From Alphaproteobacteria bacterium (GTDB taxonomy: Bacteria; Pseudomonadota; Alphaproteobacteria; Rickettsiales; SXRF01): DNA of 34,781 nt. Numbering within the stretch: position 1 is the first letter of the stretch; the number at the start of each line of letters is the position of its first letter. The stretch is taken from positions 1 through 34,781 of the forward strand of contig RFOF01000005.1 in NCBI GenBank assembly GCA_009926845.1, read 5' to 3'. The notes under the pieces were generated by a model, which was not told the origin of the DNA, ran no database searches, and saw only the letters and a list, made by a program, of their open reading frames with translations. The translations under genes and the position numbers were made by a program. Positions 18,253-26,242 of the stretch are shown here, piece by piece.

Positions 18253-19326
18253 TCACCTACTCGCTGTAAGATTGGGTGCATCCACCGAATCACCCGGATT
18301 TCGAACCGATATCCATTCCTCACGACGCTTCGGGCCTTTTCCTACAATGGATTGAGCAACATTAACCGCAGAATTGAGGAAAGAATCAGCAAAGGTCTTC
18401 TCTGGCAGTTTGGCGGGGATATTTTTGGCAAACATCGCCGACACTCCCGATTCCCTATCATGAGATTGTTGAGCAATCCCTTTGAGCCCAACTGAAATCA
18501 CGCGTTCAATATCCTGATAGGAATGTTTAATAGCGTCCTGAGAAATAGTTCGATTATCAGCAGCGTAGATATTTATTTTTCCCATGCCTATTAGATACAC
18601 AATTTCCGACATCCCAAACTTACCATCGTGCTTATTATAAGCGTCAGCCATCTTCTCCAAAAGGGGGCGAAGCGCCTGATGTTCTTCAGCATTTCCAATA
18701 TCAATTCTCTTTAGATGAGCATCATCGCGCGTGCGCTGATAAACCCCCATCAAATCATCGGCTTTAATATTCTTTCCGGTGGATTCAATGTTTTCACTGA
18801 GCTTGACAATCTCATAATGGCTTGTTTTGGGCACGCCATATGTTTCATAAAGCCAATAACCAGATTTACCCGCCAATCCAGGGCCAACATCTTTAAGCTT
18901 ATCGACAAGATCATATTTCGCGGTAGCATTAGGCATCAGCGTGCCAATCGCGTGCGGCAGTAAAAATAGAGCATCCGTCGCATAACGAATGGGCTGCAAA
19001 CGCGTAAAATCTTTATATGCCTTGCGGGCAATAATATTCTTGCTGTGCTGAAAATCAGAAAACTTCAATTGTTCAGCTGGAATTCCTAACTCAGCAGAAA
19101 CGGCATCCCTACAATCTTCGCTGACCATCTTAGATTCAAGCCCCATGAACACTGTCGTCATAGCAGCAGAGCAAAGCCCAGTCGCGGCAAGAGCAGTCCG
19201 AAATGCTTTTTTAGGATCACCTTTATGAAGCAAGGTGGCAGCAAGCAAAGCAACAGGGAAAACTCCGTATTGCAAAATACGGTCGGTCTTACCGGCGGTG
19301 GTTGCATAATAGTGGAAATAGGTCAT
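18253..19326 (-). CDS. hypothetical protein (accessory)
   Basis: 357-aa ORF with N-terminal hydrophobic segment; ATGA overlap with the upstream 669-aa ORF. Confidence 0.72.
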   Translation of the reverse strand: MTYFHYYATTAGKTDRILQYGVFPVALLAATLLHKGDPKKAFRTALAATGLCSAAMTTVFMGLESKMVSEDCRDAVSAELGIPAEQLKFSDFQHSKNIIARKAYKDFTRLQPIRYATDALFLLPHAIGTLMPNATAKYDLVDKLKDVGPGLAGKSGYWLYETYGVPKTSHYEIVKLSENIESTGKNIKADDLMGVYQRTRDDAHLKRIDIGNAEEHQALRPLLEKMADAYNKHDGKFGMSEIVYLIGMGKINIYAADNRTISQDAIKHSYQDIERVISVGLKGIAQQSHDRESGVSAMFAKNIPAKLPEKTFADSFLNSAVNVAQSIVGKGPKRREEWISVRNPGDSVDAPNLTASR

Positions 19327-21281
19327 AAACCCGCCCCCATGCTCATCGCGAGCACACTGCCATCACGCTTGGGTTTGTGTTTAGCCGCCTTGCTGGCAAA
19401 GCCTTTTTCTTCTGGCTCAGCGTCATCATGCGCAGCTTCGGATTTATCTTCGGCGGCCACTTCTTTTGCGTCTTCTTTATTCGTTCCAATATCCGCCGTG
19501 GCTTTTTTATGTTGCTTAGGCGTCGCTTTAACAAACTCTGTCCACTCACGCTTAAAGGCGTCGGGATTTTCCTTTTGCTCATTGAGCATGACGGTGGCGA
19601 TGAGCGATAATATTTCCTTGTGATGCCCTTCCACCACCGATTGCAGCGCGTGGTCTTTTTCGTCACCATCCATCGCAGAAAGCAACTTTTCCAGATGCGC
19701 TACGCTTTTTTTCGTAAGCCCAAGATTGCGCAGTTCTTCAGGGCTGGATTCTTCAACAACACTCGAAAGCCCCTGCATATATTTTTCAACAATGCCATAC
19801 ATATGATCGCGCGCTTGAACGCGAGCAGCCCGGATTTCTTCTTCTTTTATGCCAGCCTGCTTGAGCACCTCATCCGGCAACAGCGCCATGAAACATGATT
19901 TTTCAACGCCCTGCAGCGACTCGATATCTTTTTTGATGTTCTGCTGGATGGCTTCTTTGTTGGTGAAGGCTTTGAAAAATTCATCAGCGGTGAGGTCGAT
20001 TGCGTGCCCCGTTTTTGCCGACATTTTTTCGATGCAATCTTTCAACTCATCTTCATCCGCAATGGAGGTTTCTCCATTTTTTCCGCGCTTGACGATCTTG
20101 TGTTCGCCCACCAGAACAACCAGCGAATCCGCATCAATAACGCCTTTGGCCAAAGCTTCCGCAATAAGTTGAGACGACTCCTGCAAACGCTCCAGATTCA
20201 CACCAGCGATTTCGCTGCGGCCACGGTTCTTTTCATTCTGCTGAACGATATCAACAACATATTCCGCCAGCGACTTGCCTTCAATATGGATGCTGTCCGG
20301 CTCTGGTGGCGTAAATTCACAATCGCTGCCTTTGCGCGTGCAAATACCCTCAACCTCGTGGCGCAGGGTTTTTATCATTTCCCATGCGGTGGGGGAGTCG
20401 TCCACCTTAGTCGAAATAATGGATTTGAGCGCTGGGCTCGCGATAGCACCCAGTGTCAAAGCATGGTCCATAATGTTGTCGGAGTTTACGTCACCCTGTT
20501 TGCGAGCCTTGCTGCCAGAGAATTCTTCCGCCACTTCACGTGCGATTTGCTTTGTGTAATCATCATCGCGATATTCCTCAGGAAGAACACTCAGTCTGCG
20601 CTCTATTTCTGCCTTCACAGGGTCTATCTTGACACCACTTTCTGAATTAGATGCTCCATTCTTCTTGAACATTTTACCAAAATCGAGCGGTTTCTTGCCA
20701 AGCCATTCATTCTGCTGCTGCAGAGCTAACATCACGTTTGGCACCAACGTTGCCAAATCCGCCGTCATGTCTTTAATGGATGCGCTCCACTTGGCACTCG
20801 CACGGCTATACTCAGTACTCATTACTTCATTGATTGCAGTTTGCGCCCCCGTAGCCTCAACCACAGGCTTGAATTCTTTAAAAAGCGCATTGCGCTTTTT
20901 AGCAAACTCACTGCTAAAACTTGTTAGATCAGAAATCTGCTGGAAGAAAACCGTGCTCCATAAGAATGAAAGGCGCCCTACGGTATCAGCATTTTTTGCA
21001 ACCGCAGGGTTAAGACGCAGGGCATGTGCCCCAGCTTCAAATAATTTCCCTACGGTCGGCGCACCAACTTTGTTGATCCAAGGAATGAATTTGGAAGTAA
21101 CCGCGCTGATCACAGGCTTAAATTTAGAGTCCATCTCCATGCCAAGCCAGCGAACTTTGCCCTCTTTGCCTTCAACATCTTTGACAGCGATGACGTTCTT
21201 AACGGTATCTTGCAGATGCGCTTTATTTTCCTCGATAAGCTGCTCGTGCTGGTATTTCACATCTTCGTTTTTGCTTACCAT
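19323..21281 (-). CDS. large hypothetical protein, predominantly charged/helical (accessory)
   Basis: Preferred start MVSKNEDVKYQHEQ at 21281, with GGAGG upstream (tggaggtcgcgcATG); ORF to 19323. Confidence 0.75.
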   Translation of the reverse strand: MVSKNEDVKYQHEQLIEENKAHLQDTVKNVIAVKDVEGKEGKVRWLGMEMDSKFKPVISAVTSKFIPWINKVGAPTVGKLFEAGAHALRLNPAVAKNADTVGRLSFLWSTVFFQQISDLTSFSSEFAKKRNALFKEFKPVVEATGAQTAINEVMSTEYSRASAKWSASIKDMTADLATLVPNVMLALQQQNEWLGKKPLDFGKMFKKNGASNSESGVKIDPVKAEIERRLSVLPEEYRDDDYTKQIAREVAEEFSGSKARKQGDVNSDNIMDHALTLGAIASPALKSIISTKVDDSPTAWEMIKTLRHEVEGICTRKGSDCEFTPPEPDSIHIEGKSLAEYVVDIVQQNEKNRGRSEIAGVNLERLQESSQLIAEALAKGVIDADSLVVLVGEHKIVKRGKNGETSIADEDELKDCIEKMSAKTGHAIDLTADEFFKAFTNKEAIQQNIKKDIESLQGVEKSCFMALLPDEVLKQAGIKEEEIRAARVQARDHMYGIVEKYMQGLSSVVEESSPEELRNLGLTKKSVAHLEKLLSAMDGDEKDHALQSVVEGHHKEILSLIATVMLNEQKENPDAFKREWTEFVKATPKQHKKATADIGTNKEDAKEVAAEDKSEAAHDDAEPEEKGFASKAAKHKPKRDGSVLAMSMGAGL

Positions 21282-21437
21282 GCGCGACCTCCACGGCTGG
21301 CAGGCGCGGGCGCGCTCACAGTCCAGTTCCAAAGTTCAGCAGTGTTGCCACAGGTCGACATTCACGCACATCCAAACTTAGGCCACTCATGGCCAAGCGG
21401 TTAAAACACTTCTACTCATCACGAATTATAGCAAAAT

Positions 21438-21459
21438 ACACCTATATACGACTAGGTGT
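21438..21459. promoter_or_regulatory. 7-bp inverted repeat between PHO-box-like site 2 and the TATAAT
   Basis: ACACCTA-tatacgac-TAGGTGT. Confidence 0.45.
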
Positions 21460-21464
21460 TTTTT

Positions 21465-21482
21465 ATGACAGTTTCGTGACGA
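21465..21482 (-). promoter_or_regulatory. PHO-box-like site 2
   Basis: Minus strand TCGTCAC-GAAA-CTGTCAT, followed 34 nt later by TATAAT (GCTATAATTC). Confidence 0.6.
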
Positions 21483-21571
21483 AAAAGCTGAATTTCCATG
21501 AAAAACGCCTCTTTTTCTCCATTTTGTCATAAAACTGCCGAAAACAAAACAACCCATTGTTTTTAATGGTT

Positions 21572-21901
21572 TTATAAATCACGGAGAATAGCGCGTTTGA
21601 CTGCACTAGAAAGCTGCGAAACCACTTGCCGACGCGTATACTTTATCAACCCATTGACTAATGAGGACTTTTTTCTTCCGCGCCTACCGCGCCGTGCGGG
21701 AGAAACCCCATCGTTATTCTCCTCCAGCGTGCTATCCGCTATCCCGCCTATGCTCCGCTCGACAAGGCTAGCCAGCCTAGAATTACCCTCCACGCCGTTT
21801 AAGCTGACCAGCACATTTTGCATAATGGCGAGCTGTTGACGGATCTGGTTTATGTCTGCGGAATTTTGCGTATCCAATTGCGGAGGAATATTTGTGGTCA
21901 T
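21572..21901 (-). CDS. small hypothetical protein
   Basis: 109-aa ORF with basic segment ARRGRRGRKKSS, divergent from 21952..22722. Confidence 0.55.
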   Translation of the reverse strand: MTTNIPPQLDTQNSADINQIRQQLAIMQNVLVSLNGVEGNSRLASLVERSIGGIADSTLEENNDGVSPARRGRRGRKKSSLVNGLIKYTRRQVVSQLSSAVKRAILRDL

Positions 21902-21951
21902 GGTTTATCCTTTGTCTTGCAAGATGTTGGGGAACGAGGCATGCTAGAGAA

Positions 21952-22722
21952 ATGAGCATTCAGAGCCTGATAATTTGGTTTTTTGTGTGGAGCGCATCGG
22001 TGGTCTGCGCGCTGTGGTATTTGCGCGAAAACCGTAAACTGGCAGAACGCTGGCAAACCGAACTTCCCACTGATTTGGCACATTCTTTGATTGAATTCAC
22101 ATGGCGGCGCAGCCTACAGTTTTTTGCTGTTCTGCTATGCGCTTTACTTGCCATGGCCATCTATAGCTGGCAGTTGACACAGTCACAAAAGGCACTTGAA
22201 CATATCACTATAGAAAGAAACGATCATGAACGCAAAATGAACGACCTTAAAAAACAGGTGAAGGCCGCAACGGATAATGAAATAAAACTCAAGGACGAAA
22301 TCAAAAGATTTAATGACTCAAAGACTGCGAACGCTCAAAAAGATCAACCATCAAGCTATTATCCTCCCACCGCGCAAAGCGGTATCGAAGCATTATACAG
22401 CCCTGAAAATGTAGCCAGTGGCAGTCAGGCCGAAGTAGACCGCCTGAAAAAGCAATACGAGGAAATATTGGTCAACAATATGTACCTCAAAAAATGCGGG
22501 AAAGCCCAGCCAACCGATATTCACATCATCATTTCCGCCCTCAGCCAAGCGATGGCTTCTGTCAATGCGCCTGGGCGTTTGCAATATGACATCCTGACAT
22601 CAGCGCGTGGTTCTTATAACGAAATATATTCCAAAAGCGCATGCGACACCAAAGAAATGGTGGCACTGAACGCGCAATACCGAAAATATATTGACGCCAT
22701 TTCTAAACAGCTTAGCGACTAG
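21952..22722 (+). CDS. hypothetical membrane protein with coiled coil
   Basis: MSIQSLIIWFFVWSASVVCALWYL and FFAVLLCALLAMAIYSW TM segments, then heptad-rich IERNDHERKMNDLKKQVKAATDNEIKLKDEIKRF. Start at 21952 or 21892. Confidence 0.65.
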   Translation: MSIQSLIIWFFVWSASVVCALWYLRENRKLAERWQTELPTDLAHSLIEFTWRRSLQFFAVLLCALLAMAIYSWQLTQSQKALEHITIERNDHERKMNDLKKQVKAATDNEIKLKDEIKRFNDSKTANAQKDQPSSYYPPTAQSGIEALYSPENVASGSQAEVDRLKKQYEEILVNNMYLKKCGKAQPTDIHIIISALSQAMASVNAPGRLQYDILTSARGSYNEIYSKSACDTKEMVALNAQYRKYIDAISKQLSD

Positions 22723-23123
22723 ACTTGCCGCATTAATCCGCGAAATTGCATGTTCCCCTGATAGGTAAATCCATCATTTCCGAGCATCACTTTGCTGGTG
22801 ACAAAACGTAGCGAAACCAGCGACTGCCCTTCGATGGTGAGGCTAACTTGATGTAGCACCGTATATACCCGCTCCATGATAGAAATAGCCTCTTTGCGCC
22901 CACCTTCGCGGCTCCAGATGTTGAGCGTCACCTGCTGCTCCATTCCTGCGTCTTCTACATTCGACCACTCACGCGAAGTGACCTCGCCAAAAGCAATATA
23001 AGGAAATGCGCTGTTTTGCGGCGTATGGTCATAGACGCCACGGATGAGGGCGATGAGCGCAATATCATTGGTCAGTGCCTCATAAATGCTTTTTTGTAGC
23101 GTAATCACACTAAAATTCGACAT
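22719..23123 (-). CDS. DUF3168 / GTA gp8-like tail completion protein
   Basis: MSNFSVITLQKSIYEALTNDIALIALIRGVYDHTPQNSAFPYIAFGEVTSREWSN. Confidence 0.88.
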   Translation of the reverse strand: MSNFSVITLQKSIYEALTNDIALIALIRGVYDHTPQNSAFPYIAFGEVTSREWSNVEDAGMEQQVTLNIWSREGGRKEAISIMERVYTVLHQVSLTIEGQSLVSLRFVTSKVMLGNDGFTYQGNMQFRGLMRQV

Positions 23124-23137
23124 GCTTATTGTCCTTA

Positions 23138-23155
23138 TTGTCACAAAAGTTTCAT
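23138..23155 (+). promoter_or_regulatory. PHO-box-like site 3a
   Basis: TTGTCAC-AAAA-GTTTCAT. Confidence 0.55.
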
Positions 23156-23169
23156 AAAAAGGGAGTGTT

Positions 23170-23187
23170 CGGTCACAAAACTGTCAC
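23170..23187 (+). promoter_or_regulatory. PHO-box-like site 3b
   Basis: CGGTCAC-AAAA-CTGTCAC, then exactly 10 nt to TAGAAT (23198-23203); ATG at 23210. Confidence 0.72.
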
Positions 23188-23209
23188 AGAATCTTGCTAG
23201 AATGGGTAC

Positions 23210-23644
23210 ATGGAGCAACACACCTTGATACACCCCTCGGGGGATGCAGATGTAGAAGGCGCCCGCCGCCTCTTCCAAGATTTTTTTTCTGAATATCAGC
23301 CCGTTTTCACCAAGGTAGAGGTCTATCTTGGCCAGCTTATCCGCGAGGCTCCCGAATATGCGGAGGGGTATCAACCCTGGCGCAAATCGCTGCACGACCT
23401 ATCGCGCGGTGTGTTTCTAACGGTCAAAAATATTCCACTGCCAAACGCGGAAGCATTCATGGAGGCACTCAAAATGTTCACATTCGAAGGCGCAATTCAT
23501 TTCCTGGAAGACATCTGCGCCAATTGCCGCATGAAGTTAGAACGCGAATGGGCGCAGCAGTTCCGCAAACATGTGGATATGCTACTTTTTGCCTTCGCCA
23601 TTTTGCACCGCCAGATGCAACCTGCGCTCGTCCCCGTTAGGTAG
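23210..23644 (+). CDS. hypothetical soluble protein, divergent from gp8
   Basis: 144-aa ORF directly downstream of PHO-box-like sites 3a/3b; start codon at the predicted TSS. Confidence 0.65.
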   Translation: MEQHTLIHPSGDADVEGARRLFQDFFSEYQPVFTKVEVYLGQLIREAPEYAEGYQPWRKSLHDLSRGVFLTVKNIPLPNAEAFMEALKMFTFEGAIHFLEDICANCRMKLEREWAQQFRKHVDMLLFAFAILHRQMQPALVPVR

Positions 23645-23981
23645 CCACACCTTCTTGAACTAATAATTCAAGCGTATCGCGGCGTTCATCCACATTGAAC
23701 ACCGAGCGAATGTTGAACGTGCGGCCATCAAATACAAAGCGCATCCCGACCGTAATGCCAGAGCGATAACGCAATAAAACTTTATGGCTGGCAGTGGATT
23801 GCACTTGTCCGGCGAAAAGCTGCTCATTGCCGCTGACGGGTTTGATTTCCGCCCAAAGCTCAGCAATATTCTGCCAACTTTTTGCATACCCCCCCACCCC
23901 ATCGGAAAGGCGCACTTCTTGTTGTAACAACAGCTTGTGGCGTAAGCGCGATGTGGTATTTTTTTTGCCGCGGAGCATCAT
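23637..23981 (-). CDS. phage head-tail adaptor, GTA gp7-like
   Basis: LRHKLLLQQEVRLSDGVGGYAKSWQNIAELWAEIKPVSGNEQLFAGQVQSTASHKVLLRYRSGITVGMRFVFDGRTFNIRSVFNVDERRDTLELLVQEG. Confidence 0.87.
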   Translation of the reverse strand: MMLRGKKNTTSRLRHKLLLQQEVRLSDGVGGYAKSWQNIAELWAEIKPVSGNEQLFAGQVQSTASHKVLLRYRSGITVGMRFVFDGRTFNIRSVFNVDERRDTLELLVQEGVAT

Positions 23982-24526
23982 AACGCCACCTCGCGATACG
24001 GTGCATAAAAACCAATGATTTGCGCAGGCAAACCGCCCTCGCCCATATCACCACGATTGTCATACATCGCTGCAATGTGTGCGAGCATACCGATTTTTAT
24101 CGGGCGAGGAACAGCCGTTGTATCGCCGAAACCGGCGACATACACCACCTCAATTTTATCCCCGCCAGTGAAGACAGAAAAAAGTATTGTGTCTTTGGCC
24201 TCATTTAAATAATAGGTATCAGCGCTTAGAATTTGCGGTGTGTCCTCAGCACTGAATACCGTCACACTGACTATCGACTGCACAGGGCCAAGAGGCAGCG
24301 CCACACCACACATATCATGATAATCATAGCCTGCTTTCCATGTTTGAGTGATGAGCGAGCGGCGCAAAAAATGCTCCGCCTGCATGCGCGCGGCCACAAT
24401 CAGATCGCCGATCAACACATCTTCATTGTGCCCGTCCACGCGCAGGTAAAGCTTGGCTTCCGCCAGAGTCACTGGCTCGCTAGCAGGCGCGACAACGCGG
24501 CTTAGCATCCGCTTGGGGTGATGCAT
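23978..24526 (-). CDS. phage head-tail connector, GTA gp6-like
   Basis: PASEPVTLAEAKLYLRVDGHNEDVLIGDLIVAARMQAEHFLRRSLITQTWKAGYD. Confidence 0.88.
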   Translation of the reverse strand: MHHPKRMLSRVVAPASEPVTLAEAKLYLRVDGHNEDVLIGDLIVAARMQAEHFLRRSLITQTWKAGYDYHDMCGVALPLGPVQSIVSVTVFSAEDTPQILSADTYYLNEAKDTILFSVFTGGDKIEVVYVAGFGDTTAVPRPIKIGMLAHIAAMYDNRGDMGEGGLPAQIIGFYAPYREVAL

Positions 24527-24554
24527 AATTCTCTCCTTATAATACTAGAATTTT

Positions 24555-24647
24555 ATTTTTGTCATTCCTGCGAAAGCAGGAATCCTGTAGTTGCTTCATG
24601 CTTTATTGCTAATTTAGGATGCCTGCTTTCGCAGGCATGACAAAAAT
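24555..24647. repeat. dispersed palindromic element inside the GTA cluster
   Basis: atttttgtcattcctgcgaaagcaggaatcct ... aggatgcctgctttcgcaggcatgacaaaaat. Confidence 0.87.
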
Positions 24648-24791
24648 TAGCCGGCTTTCTACCGCCCATCCGCGAGCGATGAAGCTGCGGGCGAGTGTGT
24701 CGGCCACGTCATAATGTTCTTCGCGCTCGAATAAACGCAAAGAAAACCCGTCCTCGCTCCCGCGATGGGTTGTCAGCATAAAAATGTGCAT
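24609..24791 (-). CDS. small GTA-associated protein with repeat-derived C-terminus
   Basis: MHIFMLTTHRGSEDGFSLRLFEREEHYDVADTLARSFIARGWAVE plus VMPAKAGILN from the palindromic repeat. Confidence 0.55.
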   Translation of the reverse strand: MHIFMLTTHRGSEDGFSLRLFEREEHYDVADTLARSFIARGWAVESRLIFVMPAKAGILN

Positions 24792-24803
24792 AAAATAAAC
24801 TGT

Positions 24804-25496
24804 TTAAACTTTTGCGCGAGAGTGGTGCGCCGCAATCGCAAGAATACCTGCCGCCGCCCCCATAAGATTAGGGACTTCGTGAATAACCGCAGTTACAGCA
24901 GTTTCATCAGAGCGCTGTTTCGACCAACCAAATGTTTTTTGTAAAATGCCGGAAACCCCCCGAATCATCTCGTCTGAGGGCTTTGCCAGTAAAGTATTGG
25001 CCAAGATGAGAGAACCGTAGTGAACGCCTTCATCCCAAACGGCAACCGATTTATCTGTGGGACTTAGCTTTCTCAAATCCCACCATTGATGTTCATCACC
25101 AATGCCCATCACTTTATTCATACCACGGCGAGTGGCTAGCTTTATCAAAAGCGATGGAACCCAAGCAGCACCAAACAACACCGTCATACGAGCTATATCA
25201 TGAGATCGCTGTTCGCGGTTTTTTTCTTTATCGGGTTTGCAGGTTTCGAGTTTGCAAACAGTTGTAAGCGATTTTTCAATCACATCCAAATTGGGTTCTA
25301 CAACCGCTTTTGCAATAGCTTTAGTCGCCCCCTCCGTTAATTCAGGGGCTACTTTATCCGCTTCAGCAACAACCCCAAGCATAGCAGCAATAGAGACGCA
25401 TTCGGCAAAAATCAGCGAAATAGACTCTCGGGCGATTTTGTTCCCGACAGTCAACTCCCCCGCCTTCACCAAGTTATCAATGCCACTCATCTGCAA
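24804..25496 (-). CDS. hypothetical protein (accessory), preceded by a PHO-box-like site
   Basis: 230-aa ORF; C-terminal hydrophobic NLMGAAAGILAIAA. Confidence 0.68.
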   Translation of the reverse strand: MQMSGIDNLVKAGELTVGNKIARESISLIFAECVSIAAMLGVVAEADKVAPELTEGATKAIAKAVVEPNLDVIEKSLTTVCKLETCKPDKEKNREQRSHDIARMTVLFGAAWVPSLLIKLATRRGMNKVMGIGDEHQWWDLRKLSPTDKSVAVWDEGVHYGSLILANTLLAKPSDEMIRGVSGILQKTFGWSKQRSDETAVTAVIHEVPNLMGAAAGILAIAAHHSRAKV

Positions 25497-25562
25497 TTTT
25501 GCCTTACAAAGCGTTAGACAGACTTCTACACCCTGATTCTAGCACAGCAGGCGAAAATTTGT

Positions 25563-25580
25563 GTGACAGTTTTGTGAAAG
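25563..25580 (-). promoter_or_regulatory. PHO-box-like site 4
   Basis: Minus strand CTTTCAC-AAAA-CTGTCAC, then 21 nt (10+11) to TAGAAT (25536-25541). Confidence 0.68.
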
Positions 25581-25603
25581 TTGCCTAAAAAGGCTAAAAA
25601 AAG

Positions 25604-25966
25604 CTATTCAGAAGGTTTTTGCGCGGTTTTCTCAGCGTAAGTCGAGATATTGCTGGCGATTTCCTCGGCTTTTTCTTTGCCGCCGATATCCAGCATGGCA
25701 TCATGGTTGAAGCCATATTCGTTGGTCATTTTAGCTTTAATTTCATCGGAAGGCTCACCCTCGCCCGCCTCGATAACAATACCGTAATCCTCGGGGTAGA
25801 AAGTGCCCTGTTTCTGGGCTTCCATAAAGGCTTCCAGCTTGTCAGCGCGGATGGCTACATAGGCAAATATCTTGCTGCCATCAGGCGTTTCACCGCGCAC
25901 CAGCAAGATGCAAACGGTTTTCTCAGCAATAATCTGTTCAGAGCGCGATAATTTAGCCACGTTCAC
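25604..25966 (-). CDS. hypothetical protein; paralogue of the 7264..7566 product
   Basis: FAYVAIRADKLEAFMEAQKQGTFYPEDYGIVIEAGEGEPSDEIKAKMTNEYGFNHDA aligns with the 7264..7566 product. Confidence 0.7.
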   Translation of the reverse strand: MNVAKLSRSEQIIAEKTVCILLVRGETPDGSKIFAYVAIRADKLEAFMEAQKQGTFYPEDYGIVIEAGEGEPSDEIKAKMTNEYGFNHDAMLDIGGKEKAEEIASNISTYAEKTAQKPSE

Positions 25967-26114
25967 CTCTATTGGTTATTCAAGAGCTTAACTCATACTA
26001 CCCTTGTACGTCAAGTAGCTTAAATAAGCGTTAACTGACTTTATGAACACACAAAAAAGTCTTTTTTGGCAGGCGATGTGGCTAAAATACAACGGTTTTT
26101 AGGCTTTTTTATTG

Positions 26115-26242
26115 AAAAAACTCGCTGCAGCGAGGAAAGCGCGAAGCGATGGATACCGAGGGAAATGAGTGTACAAATAAGTACATGACATTTTCCGAGG
26201 AGGCTCCATCGCAAGTAGATTTGCCGCTGCAGTAGAGTTTTA
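26115..26242 (-). terminator. long imperfect hairpin starting at the capsid stop codon, ending in a T-tract
   Basis: Paired blocks: AAAACTC(G)CTGCAGCG / CGCTGCAGTAGAGTTTT; GCGATGGA / TCCATCGC; GGAAATGAGTGTAC / GTACATGACATTTTCC. The minus strand leaves the stem as GCGAGTTTTTTC. Confidence 0.7.

Noticed and set aside
19323-21281. 669-aa ORF as the missing tape-measure protein
   Set aside because: Size and helical charge pattern are suggestive, but it has its own Pho-like promoter, lies three genes upstream of gp12, and lacks the hydrophobic segments and motifs I would expect. Left as unknown pending structure prediction.
26030-26070. Possible fifth Pho-like box upstream of 25604..25966 (TGTTCAT-AAAG-TCAGTTA)
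   Set aside because: Only one heptamer resembles the consensus; too degenerate to claim.
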